A DNA stretch of 64,000 bases. Origin: Leucaena leucocephala (Eukaryota > Streptophyta > Magnoliopsida > Fabales > Fabaceae). Positions 43,901 to 54,105 of the stretch are shown here, piece after piece. The position numbers were made by a program, and so were the translations under genes. The stretch lies in assembly GCA_037074615.1 (NCBI GenBank), contig CM073558.1:5757501-5821500 (forward strand), written 5' to 3'. The notes below the pieces were generated by a model that searched no databases, had not been told where the DNA came from, and was given only the letters and a program-made list of their open reading frames with translations. Position 1 is the stretch's first letter. Every line of letters begins with the position of its first letter.

Positions 43901-45763
43901 ACGGTGCACTATGGGAGTATTATCTTCAATCTTGGGAGAATATAATTGGGCAGATATGCACCAATGGATTCCTTAGCCTTAATTAGGTATAATTCCATAA
44001 TCTGATCTCCCTGATTAAAAAACTAAGTTCATAAATATCATGTCAGTCACGGTTTTGTTTAACTTGATGAACTCCTCAAAAATTAATAATTAAAGATGAC
44101 AGAATCCGGTATGATCAATTCGATTTAAATATTGCTAAGGTTGGCTAGATAGATAAATTAATCAATTAATCCTGACTAGTTTAGCAAAAAATTTTGATGG
44201 ACCAACCACATTAAATTTTATATATTTTTTTATTTCCTTATTATGCTGTAAATAACGTTTTAAGTGAAAAAAAGAACAGTACTTCATGGTTTGTACTTTA
44301 GCAACTTTTTTATGTGGGGTTATAAATATTTTATTTACTTGTAGATTAATAAATTTTTATTTAAATGTTTCTCTTTTAAGGTTATGTATAAATATTTTAA
44401 TTAAATTATATTATTTTAATTATAATTAAGTTGACTTTAATTAAACTACAATTAAAGCTGATTATTGAATCACTACGTCAACTAGTGTAAAGTGGCCAAA
44501 ACCAACCCTTATTGTCCTGACCCTAAAGAGAAAAAAGAAAAGAAAAAGAAATCATCAATAGTAGAAAGTTATCTTATATTCTTATCATTAAAACAATATT
44601 TTAACCAAATTGTAGGATAAGTGAGAATCTGTTTCTTATTTTAATGGGCTTAAGCTCATTAGAGATTCACCATTACTAAACGAGATAATTTGATTAGTTG
44701 TGACATACTATGCAAAAAATTTTAGAAAATGGTCGAGTTTACTTATAATTTAAAGGTAAGATTAATTTTTTTTTCTTTTAGACGATATCAATATCAATTA
44801 GGGTAAGTTATCTATTACCTTCAGGCGTAAATCTATACACTTAAGAGCTAAGATGCTTTACTAAGTGTTGCTATTGTAACCATAACAAAATGGTACTCTC
44901 TAGGGATTAAATACGCTCCAAATGGTCATAGTTTCACCCCTTGGTCAGTTGAACCCAAAAAGAAAAAAATGTTGAAATTCAATTCTTAGAAAGTAACATT
45001 TTGTGACCCTTGAATAAGGGAGAGCCTTTCCCTTATAATTTTGAAAAGATTTTGTACCAAAAAAAAAGGTTAGAACAATGGCTTTCTTTACATCAATAGG
45101 ATTCACATATATATTAAAGAACGTGCTCGTATCTCATAAAGACGTGAGTTCAATTTTTGCTATTATTGTGAGGATTTCTTTAGTAGGTTAAGTGCTTTTT
45201 GAACTTTAGGCTTATGTCTTGGTCTTAGTGGAATACTGGTTTTAAACTCAACTATTTTTTTTTGGTACAAAAAAATGAATGATTTTCTTTACACCTGTAC
45301 AAAAAAATAATGATTTTCTTTACACCTACTTTAATTTTAACATTTTCCATCTAAAAGAAATATTAGATTGAACAGTGATATTTTTTATATATAAAAGCTG
45401 TTTAAAAATGTGTATTACATAGATATTTGCAGAACTAATATTAAAATATGAAACTCACTAGAATTGTATGTTATGTTTTCAAGTAACAAACTAATCCAAG
45501 TTCAAGTATTGTGTGCATGGCAGGTGATGAACATGCAGGCAGAGTTAGCTTATGTGCAAGCTCGTCTTTCGACGTTGCAGCGTCTCCCGGCGGCGGTGGC
45601 CGTTGCAACTCTTCCTCAATCAGAAACCTCTTCATCTTCAAACAATGACTTTCCCTTTGATCCAACTAGTGTACTTCATCAATTGACAACTTTTCCCAAC
45701 CCTTGCGATCTTCAACATGATGGGGATCTTCAAGCTTTAGCCAGAGATTTTGTATCAAGGTAA
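40658..45763 (+). CDS. Class I LOB-domain transcription factor, LBD18/19/31-like
   Basis: Nuclear DNA-binding regulator. Exons 40658-40996 and 45524-45763 join QQQ/VMNMQ and give 192 aa. An Asn/Gly-rich N-terminus leads to CX2CX6CX3C (CGACKFLRRKCVKGC, residues 28-42), FAAVHKVFGASNAAKLL, DPVYG, and coiled coil MQAELAYVQARLSTLQRL. The C-terminal region ends DLQALARDFVSR. Members of this clade are auxin-induced downstream of ARFs and act in lateral roots and vascular tissue; assignment to one Arabidopsis gene is not safe. The TAA stop overlaps a possible AG/GTAACA donor. Splicing to 45853-45880 would instead add VKEEKKMI and give 200 aa. The 4.5-kb intron is long for the family. Divergent from the LBD30-like gene 12.7 kb away. 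Confidence 0.92.
41716..41768. repeat. Compound TA/CA microsatellite
   Basis: Alternating TATATA and CACACA blocks inside the LBD intron. Confidence 0.85.
43336..43667. mobile_element. MITE-like element with 18-bp imperfect terminal inverted repeats
   Basis: The left end ATATTTGATTGGAGGATGG matches the right end read inward, ATATTTTGTTGGAGGAAAG. 332 bp, no coding capacity. Target duplication not clear. Confidence 0.6.
45524..45763 (+). CDS. Second LBD exon 2
   Basis: Acceptor GCATGGCAG/GTGATG. Encodes the coiled coil, a Ser-rich stretch and DLQALARDFVSR, then TAA at 45761-45763. If the AG/GTAACA donor is used, the exon ends at 45759. Confidence 0.88.
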   Translation: MMNMQAELAYVQARLSTLQRLPAAVAVATLPQSETSSSSNNDFPFDPTSVLHQLTTFPNPCDLQHDGDLQALARDFVSR

Positions 45764-45852
45764 CAATTAATTACTCATTCTCTTTAATTAATTAACATAT
45801 TATATCTTAGATCTTTCAAAAGTTTATTTTGGTTGAAATTGACGAAATGCAG

Positions 45853-45880
45853 AGTGAAAGAGGAGAAGAAAATGATCTAA
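45853..45880 (+). CDS. Possible third LBD exon (alternative C-terminus)
   Basis: After the acceptor ATGCAG the phase fits exactly and reads R-VKEEKKMI-stop. VKEE fits a SUMOylation-type consensus. The intron would be 93 bp. Supported only by splice logic. Confidence 0.45.
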
Positions 45881-46852
45881 ATGGAACCTTTGTGGAACAA
45901 ACAAGGAAATCTGATGATTAATTAAGAATGCAATTCACTTTCACTTGTTTTCTTTTGTTCTTGTTTTTGGCTATCATGTGTACTGGAAATTATTGTGCCT
46001 TTTTTTGTGTTATTTGAAGTGGCTGGGACTTGTAATACTCGTGCATGCGCTATTGATGATAGCGATTTCGTTGTCTTCAATGAATTAACCTTTTTTTTAC
46101 AATGTATTAACACAGATGCATGGTAAAATGCCACTAGATTACTTCATCATCGGACTATTTCACTCAAAAGTTTCTAGGAAGGAAAAATGATGTTTGGTAT
46201 GCAAAATTTCAAAGTATAAAACCTGCTATTAGCGCGCATTAGCTCGTAGTTGACATTCTAACCGTGGTTGATATTTATTACAATTTGAAGCATCTATCTA
46301 AAGTTGAATTAAACAAATAATATTATAGATTAAATTGTTTTAATTATTTTAAAATATCTTTCAAAAGTGACTAGTATTTTATAGTATTTTGGGGTTCACG
46401 GAGTTGAAGTATTTTTTGCAAGGTCTATTCATTGTTATAAAGTTTTGTGGGGTGCAATTTATTTTTGTATACTATTTATCGAATCTCATTATTAAGTTTC
46501 AAAGTCACTGATTATCCTTTTCTAGATACGTATATACTTTAAGAATGATCTAGTTGGGTCTTAGATTAATTCTTAATAATATTTTTTTAGGATAAATTGT
46601 CATTAAAATAGTTTTTAGAAGCAATTTTTGCCTTACATTAACTCCGAAAAAGTTCTCTAAGTGAAAGGGCATCCAGTAAGTAAAGTAACTAAGTCATTTG
46701 AAAAAATATATTAGAGTATTGAGTAAAACACAAAATATTAATGCACCTGACTTGATTATGCTGCACCCAATTTATTTAAAGGTTAACAGATTATATATGA
46801 GAATCACTTTATTCTTGCTTATAAGTACACGATAACTACTTTATTATAAGTG

Positions 46853-47872
46853 TGTTTGGTTTAACTTTTAAAAAAATATATTATAAAAATAATAATTTAA
46901 AATTCATGATAGAAAATAGTTTATAAAAAAAAATAATTATAAAAAAATTAAATATTTAGATAATTATTATTAAAATAATTTTTATAATTAGTAAATTATG
47001 AGAAAGGTTATAATATAAAGAGTTAATTATATAAACTGTAATTTTAAATATATTTTCTGTTTGACATTAAAATAATAAATAATATACATATATGTATATA
47101 TGTTTAATTTATTAGATAACTAATAATCATAAATATTTTTTGTTTGATATTAAAATAATAAATAATATATATACATATACATATATTTAATTTATTAGGT
47201 AATTAATAATTAATAATTAGTCATTTATAATACATAAGTATATGTGGAGAGACGAACTGCAGCAAGTGATAATTATAAGGTATATAGAGTTGCGTATATA
47301 TCTAATATATATTTAAGTTGAAGAGAATTGGATAAAAAAAGGCGAAAAATCAGTAAAAGATGCATGATCAGAAATGTGGATCATATATAGATGGAGAGAG
47401 CAGCGACGGCACATAGATGAAACAGAGCCGACTCCATTCACCCCTTCAGTTCGTCCTCCCTACTACACGACTCCACCTCCATTCCACATAGCCGACACCA
47501 TCATCTCCTCGCAAGCCATCACAGATGATCATCTTCCACCTCCATCGTCTCCACCCATCCGTCACCTCCATTCCATCCTCTTCCCCTACGGCCGTATTTG
47601 CACAGCACGAAGAAGCCCAGCAGCGACGGAGGAGAGGACAACCTAACCGGTGGCGGAGAGAGAGTGGAGGAAGAGAGCGTTGGCAGAGAGAGTTAAAAAA
47701 AAGCCAGTGGCAAAATGACCAATGGACGTTCTTTTCTTTAATTAAAAATTATTTCTATAAATTTATCTAAATTTATAGCATAAATATGATATTTATTTAT
47801 TTAATTTTTGATCTAAAGTGAGATTTGACCCAAAAATACTTATAAAATTATAGTTCAAATGTTATCCAAACA
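46853..47872. mobile_element. Candidate TIR element with GC-rich insert
   Basis: The left end GTGTTTGGTTTAACTTTTAA resembles the right end read inward, GTTTGGATAACATTTGAA. Inside are AT-rich arms with an 83-bp tandem duplication (47058, 47141) and a GC-rich 300-bp block (47385-47690). No transposase. Boundaries are tentative. Confidence 0.45.
47058..47222. repeat. 83-bp tandem duplication
   Basis: TGTTTGACATTAAAATAATA at 47058 recurs as TGTTTGATATTAAAATAATA at 47141, with similarity through TTTAATTTATTAG in both units. Confidence 0.75.
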
Positions 47873-48450
47873 AATCAAATATAACATGCAAAATGAAAGC
47901 GAATTAAGTAGGTAGCCAGCCATATGGATGATTAATTAGATGAGGGGAAAAAATGATGTCATCTGTTGAAAAATGAGATTTGGGCCTTGTTGGGCCTCCG
48001 ATGTAGGTATTGGGCTTCCATGCAAGCGGTTTTTTTGGGCCATATGTTCCGAGTAAGTGTTTGTTTTAAGGGCAATTATCTCCTTCTTTATAAAGGATAT
48101 TTGTCTCATTTATTTATTTTGCAATTTTTATGTTCAATTTCTTTCTTTGTGTTTTTTAATCCATACCGAACATGCAAATTGATTTTTTTGAAAGGCTAAT
48201 TTTCGGGTTTTTTATTCCTATTCTCATCCTCTTTAAAAACCCTTTGATTGTACGAGGCATGACCTTAATTCTTTTAGGTAACTAATTCAAAAGTTAAACT
48301 AATTCAAAATCAAGTATTGTTAGGCTTAAATTTTAGTAATTCTATCAACCTAATTATTTTTAATCCATCAAATTACAACATTTGATCTTGTTTAATACTC
48401 ATTCAATCTCTTTCACTCTATTTAAATCCATTAGTGGTCACTCTTTGTAA

Positions 48451-48453
<3 letters not shown>

Positions 48454-48486
<33 letters not shown>
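48454..48486. repeat. (TA)n microsatellite
   Basis: About 16 perfect AT units. Confidence 0.9.
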
Positions 48487-48488
<2 letters not shown>

Positions 48489-49439
48489 AGAATGTTATGA
48501 TTAAGTGAATTGCCTTATAAGCTGGTGGGTATGAGAGTTTTCTTATAAATGAATGTGAATTCAATTTTATTTATAATTTTAAACTGTTAATGTCTCCTTC
48601 TTTTAATTAAAGTTTAATATTATTATTAGTCCTTATAATTTGATCTAATTTTTGTTCTGAATCTTGTAATTTAACATCATTGTTTTTAGGTTCTATAATT
48701 TTATAAAGATTTAAATATTTAACAGCGTTAAGTGTAAATTCGTTAAAAGTATATATTTTTAACAAATTGGTTAAATATCTATATTCTTGTGAAATTATAT
48801 AAACTAAAAATAATATTAACCCTTAAATTAGAAAAAAAAAATAAAGAATGTTAGGTTTAAGCAACTCAAAACGTAACCCATTTAGTTAAGGGTCATGACG
48901 TTTTGATTCATTTGGTCCTTCAATTCTAAAAGATTTAATTTCATTTCTGTGGTTTGAAAAAGTATTTCGTCATCAGAGTCAAATTCAATATAAGCCCTCA
49001 AACACATTAATTAATTAATTAATTAATTAATGTGGCCTAATATTAGATTTAATCTGACCTCTAAATCAACCTCCATTGAAATTTGCTACCAAAGATGATT
49101 TTGAAGCATTCTATGTCCGCGTGAGCGTTACGTTAAGTCGTCCATTTCATATTAATTAATTAATTAATAATCATCATTCATGAGCATCGTGTAAAATATT
49201 ACTGGAAAAAAAATAATTCTGACAATTTGCAACCAAATAAAATGATTAAATTTTATGAGATTAATTTAAAAATTAAGTTTCAAAATATCAAATGTCTTAT
49301 TGTCATCCATTTTTTTATACAAAAATTTTAAAAACAAATATTGAATTCATTTTCAATTCAAAAACAAAGGCGAAATCTCATTGGTTATTAATGAAGAAAG
49401 TTTGGGCCTTGGGCCCTTCCTACCACAAAAAATTACTAA

Positions 49440-49810
49440 CTATTATGGGTAAGATTTTAAAAATCGGACCCGATCAGCCGGTTTAACCGAAAATCGGCAC
49501 GTTGTCCAGGCGGTTTGATTGAAGGGACCGGGCATGATCTAGTGAACCGATCAACAAACCGGAAAAATCAGCCGGTTCATAAGTTGGGTGGTTCGTTGAA
49601 TTATTTTTAATTACTGATGTCAGTCCTGAAATGACGTCGTTTTATATTTTTTCCCCCTCTTCTAAATAAAAATTAGAAAATACAAATGTTCAGTCTTCAC
49701 GTCGGAACCTCTCCTCTTCTCTCTCGCCATCTACCCTCACGTTTGTTGCCGCTTTTGTCATGGTTCGCCATTGTCGTCGTCGTCAATGTTGGTGGACCTG
49801 CATTAGTGAA
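49440..49810. repeat. CCGG-rich probable DNA-transposon remnant
   Basis: Repeated motifs around CGGTTTAACCGA, AGCCGGTT and AAACCGG, then a GC-rich block with CCGCC/GTCGTC repeats. The style matches short hAT/Mutator-type elements in plants. Ends not defined. Confidence 0.35.
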
Positions 49811-52800
49811 TTGCCAGATTCCCCTCATTTTTGCAGAATTTACATATTAGTATGCTTAATCTGGAATATATTCAAATTCAAACCCAATGGTAAATATGAG
49901 TCCCATCTGATCCTAGATTCAGCGCAGGATAAGATTTTGATATGACCATGTATGACCAAAATGGAGAATATTGATCATTTGACCCCACTAACTTTAATAT
50001 TTTAACCCCATTATACCCAAACTAGAATATATGAGTATGAGATATCAAATATAAAAAAATCGGTAATCATCATCCAATCCGAATTTCGATCTCAATTCTT
50101 AGTAGTAATTCATGATCTGGCACATATGACCCAACAGAGGAATAATGGATTGAAGAGGGGAGAATGAATGTGGTCAACATATGACTCCCAGCTTCCTCAC
50201 AGATTCTCTTGTCCTCTCTCTCTCTCTATCTATATTATTTTTATTTTAATTAATAATTAAATAAGCAAATATAGTGGTTTGGTGTGTCATATTAGTGAGC
50301 ACATCACATGTACTTTGGGTCAAAACTTATCTATTATTGTGACTTAGGCCACTCATCATTAATTATTTCTTGTTTCATCCCATCTAAAATTACCACCTCA
50401 TATTAACTGGAAACTATCATATAAATATAACTTACTTAGAAAATAATTAATACTTATTTATAAAATTTACCTCCTCTTTAATTACAAAAAGAGAGCTCAG
50501 AAATGAGAGGAAATGGACATGCTTTAATATTGGTGAAGTTAAAAAAAAAAAAAAATAGTTCCGGTAACATATCATAGTGGATAATAACTTATATTTTGAA
50601 TCAGAAAAAGTATTTAATTTAAATTGGTTTATTTTTTTAAATATACTATGGGATAAACATTTATTGTAAAGAATCAAAATAATTATTATTGAACTCACCT
50701 ATAATTTTATCATAATTTTGTATGAATAAGTATTTTAAAGTGTATCCAATACGAATTATTTTTATTTGAGAATACAGTAGAAAATGGCAAAAAAATCGAG
50801 AATTAAAATTTATATTATAAAATGAATAAAAAATATTAGAAATTAAAAAATTATGCTAATAACCTTATAAACAAAACTCTTTTATAAATAGAAAGTCGTG
50901 AATCTGATGATACTTATAACTTTTAATTAAAAAAGAATATATTCTTTAAGTGTATTTGTAAATCTTTTAGATAGATCATGTCCTCCATCAAATCAAATAT
51001 TAGCCAAAACTAGATTTAGATTTGAAATTTTTTGGACAGACATTATTAAAAAGGGAGGAAGCTAGAATGTATACTTCAAAAGGTTGAGAGAATGTCATTA
51101 TTGTAATTATCTTCTCAACAAATCAAAGTGTTAATTATATATATAATTAGGGAGGTTTCTAGTATTATTAGGTTGCCTTGATTTTTTTTTTTTTTATAGT
51201 ATTTTAGTTATCTTCAAATTTCAAACATGTTGATTTGGACGCTTTTGGTTGATCCTTTTCCCAATAGTAGTTGAAATTTGTTCTCCATTAAATGCATCTA
51301 ATTAAATTAATACCAACCAAGTTTGACCCCTTTACTCCACAATCTATTCCCTTTTTAATTTTTTTATTAATTTTAAATTTTTTTTCTTTTCTTTTCTTTT
51401 TTATCCTTTTTGTTTATGAATGGTTATTAGACAACCACCAAATATGGCTCTAAATATTTGGTTGGTGCGTAGTGCTTATGACCTAACCTTAGTGCTTTTA
51501 TTTGATTTATCAACAAATAAATCAAATTATTCTCTCTCTCTCTTATACATTATATACATATTTTTTTCCAATATAAAATATTCCAATTATATTATCATTG
51601 CCTCGTATTTTCTTCTAAAGGTATTCGGCTAATTTCTAAATATTGATTTTCTAGAATTTTTAAAGTAAAAAAACTCATCGTCTTTTAACCTTTTTACATT
51701 TTATAAAAATTATAATTTAAAAACTAATATAATATATAAAAATCAAAATCATGTGTTACTATTCAAATGCTATTTACTTATTAAGTATTTATTATTGGGT
51801 AATTTATTATTTACAATTAATTGTTAAGGTTAATTTTTTTTAAAAAAAATATGGACATAGTATATTTTTGAGATTATACTACTATGTTTTAAAAAATATA
51901 TGGAAAAGAAAAACAGAGCATCTTGATGAGTAAATTGCACGGAAAAGGGTTTAATTAACTTAAAATAATCATAAGAGGGATTTAATTTAACCCTGAAAGA
52001 GGGTGTGTGGTCCATGGTCATTATAGTAGGGTTCCACTGGCATAGCACGTGGCCTTCCAATAGTAAGATGGAGTGAGAGTGAATCCATCTTCTCTCTGAT
52101 TTTCTTGCGTATTTTTATTTAAAATATTTATGTCAAAAATTAAAAATTCCTTCATTTTTAGTCCTATTAATTATTTAATATTTTTTATAACTTCAAACTT
52201 AAAATTCTCTAATATTAGTTTTTTCTTGGCCGACTAAAATTTTCTTATTATTATTGTTATTATTTATATTTAAATAATTGATAATTGAAGATGCGAAAAA
52301 GACAAGGGCAGAAACCAAAATTTTGGAGTGGGAGAGGGGGGTGGGGCCCACAAAGAGTGTCTGAAAGCGGAAGCAAATGTAGGACAGTTGTCCCTCCTTG
52401 TGCCCCTTGCCTGTCCCACAAAGCACATACACTTTTAGACTTTGGTCCTTTGGATTCTTACTAGTTTTTCTTTTTCTTTGTTTTTTTTTTCAAAAAAAAT
52501 TCAAACTTGATCCATATTTTTTATTAAAATTTTTTGTCATGAATATTATTTTGTCAATATTTTATATTAATCGGATTAATATCATCAGAATTAGGGACTG
52601 CATACTAAATAAAGTTAAGAGATGAAAATGAAACATAATTTAAAATTAAAGGAATAATTTTTTACCTAAAATAATTAAATAAACAACTTTATAATTTTTG
52701 GTAGACGGACTTTAGAATTTTAACTCAAATTGGATATTAGATACCGCAAACTCATGATCTAATTGAGCTATATTATATGGAATTCCTTTCATTTTAAAAA

Positions 52801-53170
52801 TAAATATAAATAGTATATAAAAAAGAAAAAGAAAAAGAAAAAGGTGAAGTTATTGGTTTATATATAATTATGAGATGTGACTTATATTATAAAAAGGGTA
52901 AATCTGCACTTTTACTTCTCCAACTATTTATAAAATTTTAATTTTCTCTCTCGATTTTAAAAAAATATTTTTTCAATTTTCTAATTTAATATCATCTTAA
53001 AATGAAACATGATTTATTGTTGTTTTAAACTTAATATCTTAGCATTTCAGAAATTTTTTCAATCCTTAAAATTTCAATATCAATATTTTTAAGTAAAAAT
53101 TAAAAAGACATTTTATGAAATTAAAGAATTAAAACAAAATTTTATTAGAAGTTAATTTTTTTTCTGATTA

Positions 53171-53648
53171 GGCCCTGTTTGGCAAATTGCCAAACCTAGA
53201 TTTTAAATTTAAGTTTGGCTTAAAACCTAGATTTAGAGAAATTTTAAACCAAAAAATCATATTTGTTCAAACGGGTTTTTGGACTAAACCATAGTTTAAA
53301 ACTAATGTTTCAGATAAGCTGGTCAGAGTAGCTTATGGAATAGTAAAAGAACTTATGAACTAACCAATTGCTATATTATCTATATTTTTTCTTACACAAT
53401 CTTTCCTATTTTTTCTTATACCTCTCTCTTTTATTTCTTACACCCTCTCTCCTCTTATCTCTTATTTCTCCTCATTTAATACTCATACCCTTTTTTATAA
53501 TTTACCCATAATAAAAATACTTCTAAAAATAACTATCTAAACACTTATTTATTTAAAATCACTTTTTTTTATAATCGCTTTTTTAAAACCCTTTTTCTAT
53601 AAATCTATTTTTTTATAAACTTATTTCTAAAATTTTATTCAAACTATA
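53171..53648 (+). repeat. MITE-like dispersed repeat, copy 6
   Basis: Starts GGCCCTGTTTGGCAAATTGC. Shares CAGATAAGCTGGTCAGA, AGCTTATGGAATAGTAAAAG and CATTTAATACTCATACCC with copy 4. Confidence 0.75.
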
Positions 53649-53756
53649 TTAGGTGTGTTTAGCTCTTAGGTTAGGGAATCAATTTTTACCTCAAACCATA
53701 ATTTTTATATCTTTCACCCAAACGCTCATTTTTTACCCAAAAATCAATTCTCAATT

Positions 53757-53791
53757 CAAACCATAATTTTATAAGATAAAATTATGGTTTG
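53757..53791. repeat. Near-perfect hairpin, 16-bp stem and 3-nt loop
   Basis: CAAACCATAATTTTAT and ATAAAATTATGGTTTG flank an AAG loop. The stem extends four more pairs with one G.T. A third copy of CAAACCATAATTTT lies at about 53695, so this is probably part of a fold-back element beginning near 53652. Confidence 0.75.
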
Positions 53792-53989
53792 GATTAATCT
53801 GAACCCCATGAACTTTTGCTTTAAAAATTTCCTCATTTTACCGTAAGGTATATTATAACAATAAATATATATTATTTTTTATTATTTAAATAAAATAATT
53901 AAAAATAAAATTTATTTTTTATAAAATAATAATTATACTATTAATTATCTAAATATTTTTATTTTTAAAATTTATTTTTTAAAAGTTAA

Positions 53990-54105
53990 TCTAAAATGCC
54001 TTAGATGGCAAGCTAACGCTTGTAGAGCTGCAGGATCGAACCTACCATTAGCCATGACAAGGGTGATACCTATGGCACTAAGCCATCAAGGCTTCGGCCT
54101 AAAGG
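53990..54105 (-). repeat. tRNA-derived SINE head
   Basis: Minus strand: box A TGGCTTAGTGCC (54074-54085) and perfect box B GGTTCGATCC (54033-54042), 31 bp apart, as in tRNA-derived polymerase III promoters. It does not fold as an intact tRNA. An A-rich stretch follows on the 3' side near 53960-53990. Confidence 0.55.

Larger units (their letters stand above)
40997..45523 (+). other. Second LBD gene intron (4.5 kb)
   Basis: AT-rich, non-coding. Contains a (TA)n/(CA)n tract at 41716-41768 and a 332-bp element with terminal inverted repeats (43336-43667). Confidence 0.8.

Noticed and set aside
44640..45070. Possible transposon with text-like blocks (AGAGCTAAGATGCTTTACTAAG)
   Set aside because: Could not find a second copy or terminal repeats in the window; left unannotated.
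45085..45260. Possible SINE-like sequence with GTGAGTTCAATTTTTGC
   Set aside because: A box-B-like string exists but no convincing box A at the right distance.
47966..48199. 77-codon plus-strand frame with Trp/Cys-rich start
   Set aside because: No recognisable domain or splice context; GGGCC/TTGGGC-rich repeat-like DNA.
51240..51640. Possible coding exon in frame 51420-51632
   Set aside because: Low-complexity tail and no splice-consistent neighbours.
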